DNA of 64,000 nucleotides. Origin: Clostridiales bacterium UBA3678 (lineage in GTDB: Bacteria > Bacillota > Clostridia > TANB77 > CAG-508). The stretch's first letter is position 1; the number at the start of each line of letters is the position of its first letter. Below, in pieces: positions 25,681 through 35,796 of the stretch. Below the pieces are notes generated by a model. The model ran no database searches and was not told where the DNA came from. It saw only the letters and a program-made list of their open reading frames with translations. The stretch lies in NCBI GenBank assembly GCA_002372935.1, contig DFJF01000016.1:1-64000 (forward strand), written 5' to 3'. Position numbers and translations under genes: made by a program.

Positions 25681-27607
25681 TAGCGTTTATTTGATGTGTT
25701 CTTAAATTTATTTCTGGATTCATTCCTCCAAAAGTTATATATTGTCCGTCATATTCACGAGGTCTAATACTATTGAATTTTTCATTATATGAATTTACTA
25801 ATCTTTCTCGTCTTGCTTGGTCTTTCCATATCCATTCTTCAAACTTTGTTTTTATAAGTTCCTGCTTTGCCTGTGCTATTGCAGTTTCTTTTGCATTTAA
25901 AACTTTTTGTTCTTTTCCGTTTTCATCTATAACTGTATCTGTAATTCTAACATCTTTTAAATTTAAAGTTGATTCTATAATCTTATAAGCATTGGCTCTG
26001 CTAGTTCCATAGGTGTTATATGACCTTACATTTCCTCTATCTTCACTTTTTCCACTTATATTCCACTCTGATGTATAATCAGAGTAATGTACATCTATAT
26101 AACTTCTTCTATGCTCTGGTGTTTCAAGTAATTCAAATATAAAATCTCTAATATCTGACGGTGGTATCCAAGTTGCTCCTAATCTTACACTTATTTCACT
26201 TGCAGATAAATCTTTTATTTTTACTTGTTCTAATGCTTTTACATTTGTTTCATACTCTGAATTATTTTCTGCAAATCTTTGAGCAATTTTTAATTTTTCT
26301 CTTACATTTCCAGATAAATATTCATCTGCAGTTACATATTCTTCACTTATTGGATCTTTGTATATACTTCCCTCTAGTTCTTTTATTATTTGTTCTTCGC
26401 TTTTTCCAGTTAGTTTTTGCATATATTCAATATCAACTCTTGCTTTTTCTGATATTGATAGAATTAAAGCATCTACGCTATTATTTGCTTTTGAAATAAC
26501 CTTATGTGGTTTTATAGTTCTTTTAGTAAACATATCTGCTTTTCTAACAAATTGCTTATTTTCATTTAAAACTTCAAGAGAGCATAATAAATAATAACTA
26601 CTATCTTCAGAAAATGCTCTTTCATTTGTTCTACTATTTATTAGTCCATATTCTTTTGAAAACTTATCATATAAGCCATTTAATTTTACTTGTTCTCTCT
26701 TTATTTCTTCGTCAGAACTATCGTCTATTTGCAATTCTATTAGATTTCTTACACAATCTCTTATTGCTATCATACCTTTTATTCTATTTATAGATGTTAC
26801 AGGCAAATCTTGTAAATACATTTGGCTATTTTCTCTATAATATACTTGTTCATCTACTATTGTATATGAGAAATTTCTTACACTTGGATCTGCAGGTATT
26901 GATGTTTCTTCTTCATCTATAATATCAATTTGATAATCTTCAATTTCTGCACTCAAGTTTTGTATTGCATTATTTAATAAATCTTCTAAATTTGCATTTT
27001 CATAAGATTTACAGGCATAATCTTTTCCATATTGAGTAGTTATCTCCTCCATATTTCCTAAAATCATTTCTGGATGGTCTATAAAGTATTTATTCATTCT
27101 TATTCCATCTTCTGTTGTATCGAGATGTACCCAATCGTCCTCAATATCAGTTATTTTATCTCTTTTCTTTAAAAAGATAATATCTGTTGTAACTTCCGTT
27201 CCTGCATTTTTCTTAAAAGTATCATTTGGAAGTCGTATTGCTCCTATAAGTTCTGCCCTTTGTGAAATGTATCTTCTTACATCTTCACTTTCTTTATCTA
27301 AAGTTCCTTTACTTGATATAAAAGCAATTACTCCATTTGGTCTTATTTTATCTAATGTCTTTCCGAAAAAATAATCGTGAATTAGAAAATTGTTTTTATC
27401 ATATCTTTTGTCATAAGGTTTGAAATCTCCAAAAGGAACATTTCCTACTGCTACATCAAAAAAAGAGTCTGGAAGTTCTACATCTTCAAAGCCTTTTACT
27501 GCTATTGTATTTTTTTGATATAACTGTCTTGCTATTCCTCCAGAAATAGTATCAATTTCAATTCCATACATTTTGCACTCATCTAAAGTGTCTGGTATCA
27601 TACCCAT
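25613..27607 (-). CDS. Methylase-helicase, segment 2 of 3 (adenine methyltransferase core)
   Basis: The segment carries the N6-adenine methyltransferase catalytic motif in FDVAVGNVPFGDFK (NPPY-like), LDKIRPNGVIAFISSKGTLD and DIIFLKKRD. A long linker and the approach to the helicase (LRTHQINAIAHILYGGNTLL) follow. In zero frame it ends as LLAHEVRSRKDF. With the shift it becomes AHEVGAGKTFEM, creating the helicase P-loop. Confidence 0.88.
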   Translation of the reverse strand: MGMIPDTLDECKMYGIEIDTISGGIARQLYQKNTIAVKGFEDVELPDSFFDVAVGNVPFGDFKPYDKRYDKNNFLIHDYFFGKTLDKIRPNGVIAFISSKGTLDKESEDVRRYISQRAELIGAIRLPNDTFKKNAGTEVTTDIIFLKKRDKITDIEDDWVHLDTTEDGIRMNKYFIDHPEMILGNMEEITTQYGKDYACKSYENANLEDLLNNAIQNLSAEIEDYQIDIIDEEETSIPADPSVRNFSYTIVDEQVYYRENSQMYLQDLPVTSINRIKGMIAIRDCVRNLIELQIDDSSDEEIKREQVKLNGLYDKFSKEYGLINSRTNERAFSEDSSYYLLCSLEVLNENKQFVRKADMFTKRTIKPHKVISKANNSVDALILSISEKARVDIEYMQKLTGKSEEQIIKELEGSIYKDPISEEYVTADEYLSGNVREKLKIAQRFAENNSEYETNVKALEQVKIKDLSASEISVRLGATWIPPSDIRDFIFELLETPEHRRSYIDVHYSDYTSEWNISGKSEDRGNVRSYNTYGTSRANAYKIIESTLNLKDVRITDTVIDENGKEQKVLNAKETAIAQAKQELIKTKFEEWIWKDQARRERLVNSYNEKFNSIRPREYDGQYITFGGMNPEINLRTHQINAIAHILYGGNTLLAHEVRSRKDF
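25631..25633 (-). other. CGG +1 frameshift site inside the helicase P-loop
   Basis: The zero-frame reading is GAA GTA CGG AGC AGG AAA GAC TTT TGA. Skipping the C gives GTA GGA GCA GGA AAG ACT, encoding V-G-A-G-K-T. Confidence 0.85.
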
Positions 27608-27611
27608 AAAG

Positions 27612-30600
27612 TTACCAATACCGACAACTTGGTTCTAATATATTTCCTCTTTCAAGTCCCATATTTTCCAATGCTCTGTATATTGACCTAATTACTATTG
27701 GAGGAGTATAAAATGCTGTTAGTGTTGATTTTTTAGCCTCTTTATATTCTTTTTCAGTTAGTAAACTTTTTAATTCTTCATATTCATTATGCCAATTATC
27801 AATTCTACTATCAAATGCCTCTGGTATTCCTCCCCAACCTACATATTTTGATAATATCTCTTGTTCTTCTTTTGTTGCATATCTATTTTGTTCTTCACAT
27901 AGTTTTAATACTTTTATAGCCTCTATATTATTTTTATATTTCTCTTTTTTACCACCAATACCTAAATCATTATTATCAATTTTAAAATTGTTTCTTTCTG
28001 CGATTGGTATTTCTGGGTGTAAGTCAAAATATTCAATTTTATTTCTTCTTTTTCTTTTAACTTGTGGTTTTAAATCTTCTAATTCTGTTTTATTTTCTTG
28101 TTTTTCTGGTATAATCTCTTGTTGTTCTATTTGATAATAATTCTTCACTAATGCTTTTGATAAATGTTTGAAATAATCTACAACATCTCCATTATTAAAA
28201 TCAATTTTTACTATCATATCTTTTATTGCATTTTGTTCTTCTTTTGATGTTGCTTTTATATTCTCTATAACATTACCTAATTCAAATATATGAGTTATAC
28301 CCTCATCTTCTATTGTAAAAGTGTAATCTAAATCAATTCCTTTTTCTTGAATAAATGTATCTAGCCATTTATTAAATGATGTATCTTCTTGTTCCTCAAT
28401 TATTTCATCTACTTTAGTATTTTCTATTTTATCTTGTATTCTTATTCCTGTTCTTAATTTATCATTTGCAGGATTTTCTTTTATTTTTCTATCAAATTCT
28501 TCTCTAGGCATTTCTTTTGTATATAGTGGAAATGAAGTATCTACTAAAACTGCTCTATCATTATCTATTGCTCTAATTTCAAACTCATCTGCTCCAATAT
28601 AAACAATATCTCCATTATGAAATTCATAATATGGAAGTCTTTTTTCTAATTCTACAATTAAACTTCTTGCCTCTACTGATGTTTCATCATCATAATCTAA
28701 ATCTTCATAACTTGCTTTTAAAAAATCAATATAATCTTGTATATTCATTTCATCATTTATATCTGCTTGTAACAATTCAATATTTTGTTCTATTGTATTA
28801 TCTAATGAAAAATTATTATGATATGCTACAATATCATAATTCATCATATAATTATGCAATCTTTCTGCTAATTTGTAATCTTCATCTTTTATTTGTTCTT
28901 CTGCATTATTAGGTGTTATTCCGTTTACATCTAGCCAATCATAATATTGATCTTGTTGGTAATCTGTTAAATATCTATTAGAACTTATAAGTTCTCTAAT
29001 TCTTTTTTCTACATCTCTCCAACTTAATTTTAAAGTAGGAGCATTTTCTCCACTACCTCTTGATATTGTAAGTCCTTTGCTATCATACCATTTTGCTATT
29101 CCATATTCATTTTCACTTGTTCCACCTATTCCATATTCATTTTTTAGAAATTCAGCATTTTCTTTACTTGATAATCCTCTTGATAAATATTCATAAATTC
29201 TATACTTTCCATCTACTACTCCACTACCAATTTTTAAGGCATTATCAATTTCTTCTTGTGAAAAAGAAAAAACAGAAGTATCTTCTACCTCTGTTATATT
29301 TTGGATTTGTTCATTTTCAGTTTGTAAATCATTTACTATATTTTCATTTTCTTTGTTTAAATTATTTCCTACAAAATATTCTGCTATTTCATTCCAAGTT
29401 CTAAAACATTCTTCAGTTCTATTAAGATAATCGCCTTTCCATAAATATAAGCCATTATCATAACTTTTATAACCTACTCTTTGATTTTCATCTATCACAT
29501 ATTCTGTATAAGCATTTCCTAAAATATTAGATATATATTTTTGTCTTTCTTCATCTGTATTAAATTTCAAATGTGTTATTAAATTATCTTGATTTTTCAA
29601 TATATTAGGTGCATTGCTTAATATTTTATCTATTGTTTCATAATCATTAAATTTTACTTTTTCATTTTTATCTATCCATATATTACGATTTTCTTCTAAT
29701 TGTAAATTAGTTCCCTCGTTACTTGTTCCTCTGCCATCAACTTGTAGTTCTGCATTAGTCCTGCCCATTTCATTTGGTCTTGTGCTTTCAATTCCTCTGT
29801 TGTTCCATCTTGTTTGGCTAGTTTCTCCACTATCTCTTTGACCATTTGTGTTGCTCTCTCTTGAATTTGACTCAATTCTTCGTTTAATTTCTTGTCCATC
29901 AATAATATCAAATAATCTGCTTTCTTGTGGCTCTTTAGATAATGAAGCCTCATTCTTGCGTATTTTCCACTTGGTATCTGCTCTTTCTCCATTACTAGAT
30001 TTGGTATTTGATAATCTCCAACTCTCCTGTATTCTATTTTCTCCATTTCTAATTCCTCCCTTTTCAATTTCTTTATTATTAGAATACTCTTGTTCTTTAT
30101 TTTTTACAAATGTGTGATTTATATTTTTTTCTTCATTTTGTAAATTTATAACTGTCTTTGCAATTTCTCTTAATCCCATTTCAGCAATATCACTTATTGC
30201 AGTACCTAACGCAGTTATTATTTTATCATTGTTAAATTCTTTTATAAAAGTAAATTCTTGAATATTTATCTTTTCTCTAGCATTTATACCACATCTTGTC
30301 ATCATCATATATGATACACTTGCCCATACTGTTGCCACAGTTATATTTTGTACTTCATCATCAGACAAGTTTTCCAATATTGTGCCTTTTTTATTTTGAT
30401 GAATACTCGATAAATAATCTTGAATATTATCTGTTACCATATTATAAGCATTTATTATAATGTTTTCAGATAATTGATTACTTTCTGTTTCTCCTCCAAA
30501 AGTAGTTTGTAATGTTTCAATTACTTTTTCTTCATACTCTGGTTTTATACTCCATAATTTATATTCTGTTCCTTTACTATTATGAGTGTCTGATACATCA

Positions 30601-30893
30601 AAAACTAATCTAAAAGGATATGGGCTATCTTCATCTTTTGCTAATACAAATATTCCTTTTGCATCTTTATTAACCCATCTACGACATTTTTTGTTCCATT
30701 CATTTTCCATTTCTGCACAAGCCGTTGCCTCTGGTCTTTGAGCATATATCAAAACTTTATCTACAAAATTATATTTAAAATGCCAACTAGAACTATCTAA
30801 AAAAGAAAGCCAATTTTCTTCAGTTTTTGTTATACTATCTAATTTTTCTTTATAAAGTTTTCTTGTATTCGCTATCTGTCCCAATATGCCCAC
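27612..30893 (-). CDS. Giant methylase-helicase of the conjugative element, segment 1 of 3
   Basis: With two C residues skipped, 23218-30893 encodes about 2555 residues in one chain, as in other large clostridial elements. The GTG at 30893 overlaps the AGGAGG ribosome site; TTG at 30884, eight bases after it, is the likelier start. The segment has an N-terminal ArdC-like part (WHFKYNFVDKVLIYAQRPEA), polar low-complexity regions, and a methyltransferase approach (LTAFYTPPIVIRSIYRALEN). In zero frame it stops at LEPSCRYW; with the shift it is LEPSCGIGNFMG. It probably protects or remodels element DNA. Confidence 0.85.
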   Translation of the reverse strand: MGILGQIANTRKLYKEKLDSITKTEENWLSFLDSSSWHFKYNFVDKVLIYAQRPEATACAEMENEWNKKCRRWVNKDAKGIFVLAKDEDSPYPFRLVFDVSDTHNSKGTEYKLWSIKPEYEEKVIETLQTTFGGETESNQLSENIIINAYNMVTDNIQDYLSSIHQNKKGTILENLSDDEVQNITVATVWASVSYMMMTRCGINAREKINIQEFTFIKEFNNDKIITALGTAISDIAEMGLREIAKTVINLQNEEKNINHTFVKNKEQEYSNNKEIEKGGIRNGENRIQESWRLSNTKSSNGERADTKWKIRKNEASLSKEPQESRLFDIIDGQEIKRRIESNSRESNTNGQRDSGETSQTRWNNRGIESTRPNEMGRTNAELQVDGRGTSNEGTNLQLEENRNIWIDKNEKVKFNDYETIDKILSNAPNILKNQDNLITHLKFNTDEERQKYISNILGNAYTEYVIDENQRVGYKSYDNGLYLWKGDYLNRTEECFRTWNEIAEYFVGNNLNKENENIVNDLQTENEQIQNITEVEDTSVFSFSQEEIDNALKIGSGVVDGKYRIYEYLSRGLSSKENAEFLKNEYGIGGTSENEYGIAKWYDSKGLTISRGSGENAPTLKLSWRDVEKRIRELISSNRYLTDYQQDQYYDWLDVNGITPNNAEEQIKDEDYKLAERLHNYMMNYDIVAYHNNFSLDNTIEQNIELLQADINDEMNIQDYIDFLKASYEDLDYDDETSVEARSLIVELEKRLPYYEFHNGDIVYIGADEFEIRAIDNDRAVLVDTSFPLYTKEMPREEFDRKIKENPANDKLRTGIRIQDKIENTKVDEIIEEQEDTSFNKWLDTFIQEKGIDLDYTFTIEDEGITHIFELGNVIENIKATSKEEQNAIKDMIVKIDFNNGDVVDYFKHLSKALVKNYYQIEQQEIIPEKQENKTELEDLKPQVKRKRRNKIEYFDLHPEIPIAERNNFKIDNNDLGIGGKKEKYKNNIEAIKVLKLCEEQNRYATKEEQEILSKYVGWGGIPEAFDSRIDNWHNEYEELKSLLTEKEYKEAKKSTLTAFYTPPIVIRSIYRALENMGLERGNILEPSCRYW
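27621..27623 (-). other. CGG +1 frameshift site inside the methyltransferase SAM motif
   Basis: The zero-frame reading is AGT TGT CGG TAT TGG TAA. Skipping the C gives TGT GGT ATT GGT AAC, encoding C-G-I-G-N, the SAM-binding glycine motif. Confidence 0.85.
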
Positions 30894-30899
30894 CTCCTA

Positions 30900-31127
30900 T
30901 TATTCTGTATTTGTGAAAAATTCTAATAAACTTTTCTTTTCTATCGCCTCTTGCATAAGCCATATTATTTCTATATCTTTTAAAGTTAAATTTTGTATAT
31001 TTTCCATTTCATTTATTTTCTTTAACTCTGCCACTTTGAGATTTAAAATCTCTTTTTCTGTTGTTACATTTATGCCTTTCAATTTTTGTACTAATTTATT
31101 TTTTTGAATTGAACTAAATTCTGCCAT
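30900..31127 (-). CDS. Small helical protein upstream of the methylase-helicase, 75 residues
   Basis: The product is charged and helical (KNKLVQKLKGINVTTEKEIL, then NLKVAELKKINEME) with no signal peptide. It lies 6 bases before the giant gene, so the two are co-translated. I recognise no family. Confidence 0.55.
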   Translation of the reverse strand: MAEFSSIQKNKLVQKLKGINVTTEKEILNLKVAELKKINEMENIQNLTLKDIEIIWLMQEAIEKKSLLEFFTNTE

Positions 31128-31146
31128 TTTCCACCTACTTTCAAAG

Positions 31147-31180
31147 TTAAAAGGTGGCTAATTTACTTGCCACCTTTTTG
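31147..31180 (-). terminator. Rho-independent terminator after the adhesin gene
   Basis: AAAGGTGGC / GCCACCTTT form a 9-base stem followed by T-rich sequence on the minus strand, just past the adhesin stop at 31191. Confidence 0.75.
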
Positions 31181-31190
31181 ACTTTTTATT

Positions 31191-34100
31191 CTATTTATTT
31201 TTTCTTCTTTTGATAATTCCATATATTCCTATTGTTGCAAGTGTTAATGCAGACATTCCTGCAATTCCACTTAATAACAATGTGTTTCTTCCATCATTTG
31301 TATTTGGTGTTTCTATTGGTGCATTTTCAAATTCAAAACTATAAGCAGAATCTTTTTCTTCTATTAAGTTTCCATTTACAAAAACACCTTTATCATTTAT
31401 TTCAACTTTTGCTACTTCATCTGACTTATTATAGCCTTTTGGTGCAGTTATCTCTTTTATAAAGTAAGTTCCATATCTTAAATCTTCAAAAGTAATAATT
31501 CCCTCATCTTTATTAGAATCCATTTGTTGTATTAACTTTGTGCATTCTTCATCTTCATAAAGTTCAAAAGTAAATTTAGCTTTTATTATTTCTTTTGTTT
31601 TGCTATCTATTTTTACAACTTTTACATCTTTTAGTATAGGCATATCTTTCATTTCAATTTTTTGTGTTTCTTTGTCAGTTGTAACTGTGAATGTTATTTC
31701 TTCTGCAATTTCATAGCCATAAGGTGTAGTTACCTCTATCAATTTGTAAGTTTTGTTTTCTTCAAGTCCTGTAACTTTGTGTGGCTCTTTAGTGCTTACC
31801 CATTCATCAATTACCTCATTATTTTCATCTACAACTTTTAATTTTGCTCCCTCTAGTTCTTCGCCTGTTACTAAATCTGTTTTTACAATTTCAACAATTT
31901 TATCAATCATTACTATTTTTTGTGTTTCTTTGTCAGTTGTAACTTTAAATTCAACATCTGTTGCCTTAACATACTCATTTACACAAACTTCTTCGTGTAA
32001 TTTATATGTTTCTCCCTCTTTTAGTCCTTTCACTTTATGAACTTCTTTTCCAGATGTCCATTCATCAATTACTTTTCCATCTTTGTCTAATACCTGTAAA
32101 GTTGCTCCCTCAATTTCTTTTCCACCTATATCTTCTTTTGAAATTTCTACAACTTTATCTGTCATTGTAACTTTTTGTGTCTCTTTGTCAGTTGTAACTT
32201 CAAATTCGATGTCTGTTGCAATTACATATCCATCTGGAGCATATTCTTCGTGTAATACATACTTTTTATTTTCTTCAAGTCCTTTTATATTATGGCTTTC
32301 TTTTGTAGATACCCATTCATCAATTACTTTTCCATCTTTTGTTACTTGAATTTTTGCTCCCTCGATTTCTTTTCCTCCAATATCTTCTTTTGTCATTGTA
32401 ACTATTTTATCTATCATCTTTACTTTTTGATTTTCTTTAGTATTTTCTACTTTAAATTGAATATCTGTTGCACGAACATATCCATCTGGAGCAATTTCTT
32501 CTCTTAATGTGTATTCTATACCTACTTTTAATCCTTCAATTTTATGAGTTTTATCAGTTGATGTCCAAGTATCAATTACTTTATCTCCCTCTAAAACAGT
32601 AAGTTTTGCACCCTCTAGTTCTTTATCTCCTGTAATATCTTGTTTTGATATTTCTGTTAATGTTGTATCATTTATAACTTCTCTTGTTTGTGTATATACT
32701 TTTGTTGTATCATCTTTCTTTTCAAACTTAAATTCATATTTTGTATCATTTAAAACTAACCCATCTAAAGTTTTAATTTCTTGCAATTCATATACTCCAA
32801 TAGGTAGTTCTTCAATTTTTAAATTGCCTTTTTTATCTAAATTATAAGTTTTAATTTCTTGACCTTTTTTATAAATCACACTTCCATCTGCTTTGTCTAT
32901 TACATCTTCTTTTGCAGTTAGTTTGAATTGTATAGGACTTAAATCTGATATATCTACAATAGATGTATCTACATCTTCTCTTAATGCTACACTTTTATCA
33001 ATAATAATTGTTGCAGTAGGTTGTTCATTCTTTATAATAATTTCTTTTATAAAATCTCCGTCTTGGTCTTTATCATAATCTCTAATTCCTTTTACATCAA
33101 ATTTCACAGAATTATCTAATTGTAAAAATCCCTCTGGAATTTTTATTTCTGTTACTTCATAACTTCCTACTTCAAGTTTTAGTGGTGTTATAATTGTTCC
33201 TTTATCTTCTTTATCGTTTGTATAACTTTTATCTGGTACAACTAAATTGTCTGCATTTGTTGTAAAAGAAGTAAATGTTGTACTACCAATTTTTTGAGAT
33301 ACAGCCTCTCCTTTTTTATATAGTATTTTTCCTGTTGCACGATCATAAATGTCTTTTGTGGCTTTTATTTGAAAACTTGCATTTGTTAATGTAACTGTTT
33401 TATTTGTTTTTAAATCTTTTTTAACTAATTTTATATAAGTTTCTTGTTGTTCATTGTTTACTACTATATGCTTAACTTTTTGAGCAACATCTTTTATTTC
33501 TGTTTCATCATCTGTTATAGAAAATGTGAAATCTGACGCTGTTTCATAGTCTTTTGGTGTTATTGTTTCTTTTACAATATAAGTTCCGTATGGTAACTTA
33601 TTTTGTGTATAAGCATCTCCACTTTCATTTGTTACTATTGCCTCATAAGTAGGAGCAATTTCTTGTGCTTTTGCTACTCTGTTTTTATCAACTTCTACTT
33701 TATTGCCGTATTCATCTATACCATTCCATACTTCTGCATAACTATATCCATTTTCATAGGCTTTTTCTACGGCGCTATTAAGTTTTATTGTAAATTCTGC
33801 TCCAGCAAGTCCTGGAGTTTTTCCAGAATTAACTTTTATTCCACTTTTGAAAATGTGTACTCCCATTTCTTTTACTTTGTCTTTGCTATTTGCTTTACCA
33901 TAAATTACTTTCTCATATTGGTCTTTATATTCAAGTTTTACCTCATATACTGTTGTATCTAATAAATAACCTTTTGGTGCTACTTCTTCTTTTACTATAT
34001 AAGTTCCTAAAGGAAGTCCTGTAACATCTGTTGTATTTCCATTTTTGTCTGTATTTCTTGTAGCAACTAAATCGCCTTTGCTATAAAACTTTTTAGATTT

Positions 34101-35732
34101 TGCTACATTGTAAATATCTTCATTTGCATATATTTTATAAACTGCATTTTCAAGTGTTGCATCTCCCTGTGCTACACTACCTGTTTTGCTATCTTTCTTT
34201 ACTATTGCTATTGTTCCTGTTGGTTCGTGGTTTACAACACCTTTTATTTCAAGTTCAATAACTGGTGTTGTTGAATTTTTATATTCTAAATTCACTTGAA
34301 ATACTTGTTCATTTAATAAATAACCCTTTGGTGCTTGTATTTCTCTTACAGAATATTTACCTAGTGGCAATTCTGCAATTTCTGCAATTCCTGTTCCATT
34401 TGCTGAAGTTATTTTTGCTACTTCTTGTCCTTTTGTATAAAATGTTTTAGTACCTGCAACATTTTTTATATTTTCTTCTGCAGTTACAGAAAATATTGCT
34501 CCACCAACTTTATCATTATTTTCACTAACTTTGTGAATTAGTAATTTTCCTGTTGGCTCATTATTTTTAAATTCTACTGTTGATGTTTCTCCATTTCTTA
34601 CATCTACTCTTTTTATATTTGTATCTAGTAAATAACCTGTTGGTACTGATGTTTCTTTTACAAAGTATGTTCCTACTTTTAGTTTTTCAAAAGTTATTTG
34701 TCCATTACTTGCAGATTTTCCACTTGCTACTTTTTGAGTACAAGCCTCATCTTTATAAAGTTCAAAATTACAATCTGCTACTGGATTTCCAATATTATTT
34801 ATTTTTTTAACTAATACTTTTCCACTTTGTACTTCTACTGAAACACTAAAATGTGATGGATCTACATAGTTAGAAAACATTAAATTTTGTACTGCTCCAG
34901 ATGAAAAACTAAAATACACATAGTTTGACATACTTCCACTAGAATATTTTGCTCCATTTGGCATTAGTTCATAATATCCATAATCTCTTGATTTAAAAGT
35001 TGTTTTTCCAGAATTGCTATCATTTGTTGCTGTTACTCTTAATTCATTACTACCATTATCGTGAGCAAAATTCACTCCATTTATTGTTTTATTAAAACTT
35101 TCATAATGTTGTAATACTCCGTTACTATCTGAAAAGGTAGTTGTATCTCCAATATCTACTTTGTTTGTTGCTCCATTAAATGAAACATCTTTATGATATT
35201 GATTATATAAATTTTCTGTATTTGATACCCAATTTGAGTATTGTGATGATGACATATATCCACCACTCCAAGAATTTCGTGATGGTGGTGTTTTTCCACT
35301 ACTGTCTATATTGTTATAAATATATTCCCATACATATTGTTGAGTAGCACACGCTGCTTTTTTTGCTTCTGTACTAGATGGTATTCCTAGTCCATAATTC
35401 ATTGTATATCCAAAATATATCATTTCTGCTATTCTTTCATATTCTGGTCTATTTTCTTTATATTCTGCATAAAATTCATTATTAAAAGCATAGTCCCTTC
35501 CTGTTGGTGAAGTTTTACCAAATTGAGTACAAAATGCTATATATGTTGAGCCATCATAATTCGCATAATGTAATTCGTGTCCATATTCGCTTAAACTTCC
35601 ACTTATAACTCCAAAAGTTGCATCACTATTTATGTCTGTAATAAATGTTGCAAAAGCACTTATAGGCATAGCATTTATTAGCATTAATATTAGCATAATT
35701 ATTGCCATAACTTTTTTTGTTTTAGTTTTCAT
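31191..35732 (-). CDS. Thioester-domain adhesin with SpaA/Cna-B repeats and a sorting signal
   Basis: The 1513-residue surface protein has a signal peptide (about 1-29, ending SAFA). A thioester (TQXA) domain at about 30-290 has Cys in YIAFCTQFGKTSP and the partner motif CATQQYVWEYI. About ten Cna-B/SpaA-type domains follow, recognisable by endings such as PLGKYSVREIQAPKGYLL. The last four (about 1075-1400) are near-repeats containing DIGGKEIEGA. The C-terminus has the sorting motif TPNTNDG, a membrane helix and RRKNK. Such adhesins form covalent host contacts, and the element's class B sortase probably anchors it. Confidence 0.92.
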   Translation of the reverse strand: MKTKTKKVMAIIMLILMLINAMPISAFATFITDINSDATFGVISGSLSEYGHELHYANYDGSTYIAFCTQFGKTSPTGRDYAFNNEFYAEYKENRPEYERIAEMIYFGYTMNYGLGIPSSTEAKKAACATQQYVWEYIYNNIDSSGKTPPSRNSWSGGYMSSSQYSNWVSNTENLYNQYHKDVSFNGATNKVDIGDTTTFSDSNGVLQHYESFNKTINGVNFAHDNGSNELRVTATNDSNSGKTTFKSRDYGYYELMPNGAKYSSGSMSNYVYFSFSSGAVQNLMFSNYVDPSHFSVSVEVQSGKVLVKKINNIGNPVADCNFELYKDEACTQKVASGKSASNGQITFEKLKVGTYFVKETSVPTGYLLDTNIKRVDVRNGETSTVEFKNNEPTGKLLIHKVSENNDKVGGAIFSVTAEENIKNVAGTKTFYTKGQEVAKITSANGTGIAEIAELPLGKYSVREIQAPKGYLLNEQVFQVNLEYKNSTTPVIELEIKGVVNHEPTGTIAIVKKDSKTGSVAQGDATLENAVYKIYANEDIYNVAKSKKFYSKGDLVATRNTDKNGNTTDVTGLPLGTYIVKEEVAPKGYLLDTTVYEVKLEYKDQYEKVIYGKANSKDKVKEMGVHIFKSGIKVNSGKTPGLAGAEFTIKLNSAVEKAYENGYSYAEVWNGIDEYGNKVEVDKNRVAKAQEIAPTYEAIVTNESGDAYTQNKLPYGTYIVKETITPKDYETASDFTFSITDDETEIKDVAQKVKHIVVNNEQQETYIKLVKKDLKTNKTVTLTNASFQIKATKDIYDRATGKILYKKGEAVSQKIGSTTFTSFTTNADNLVVPDKSYTNDKEDKGTIITPLKLEVGSYEVTEIKIPEGFLQLDNSVKFDVKGIRDYDKDQDGDFIKEIIIKNEQPTATIIIDKSVALREDVDTSIVDISDLSPIQFKLTAKEDVIDKADGSVIYKKGQEIKTYNLDKKGNLKIEELPIGVYELQEIKTLDGLVLNDTKYEFKFEKKDDTTKVYTQTREVINDTTLTEISKQDITGDKELEGAKLTVLEGDKVIDTWTSTDKTHKIEGLKVGIEYTLREEIAPDGYVRATDIQFKVENTKENQKVKMIDKIVTMTKEDIGGKEIEGAKIQVTKDGKVIDEWVSTKESHNIKGLEENKKYVLHEEYAPDGYVIATDIEFEVTTDKETQKVTMTDKVVEISKEDIGGKEIEGATLQVLDKDGKVIDEWTSGKEVHKVKGLKEGETYKLHEEVCVNEYVKATDVEFKVTTDKETQKIVMIDKIVEIVKTDLVTGEELEGAKLKVVDENNEVIDEWVSTKEPHKVTGLEENKTYKLIEVTTPYGYEIAEEITFTVTTDKETQKIEMKDMPILKDVKVVKIDSKTKEIIKAKFTFELYEDEECTKLIQQMDSNKDEGIITFEDLRYGTYFIKEITAPKGYNKSDEVAKVEINDKGVFVNGNLIEEKDSAYSFEFENAPIETPNTNDGRNTLLLSGIAGMSALTLATIGIYGIIKRRKNK

Positions 35733-35758
35733 TTTTTATCAATTCCTTTCTTTTACTC

Positions 35759-35783
35759 ACAAAAAAAAGAGCATTACGCTCTT
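35759..35783 (-). terminator. Rho-independent terminator
   Basis: AAGAGC GTAAT GCTCTT on the minus strand is followed by a T-run, directly after the stop of the 220-residue secreted protein gene and before the adhesin gene. Confidence 0.8.
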
Positions 35784-35796
35784 AATTTTTAGTTTT

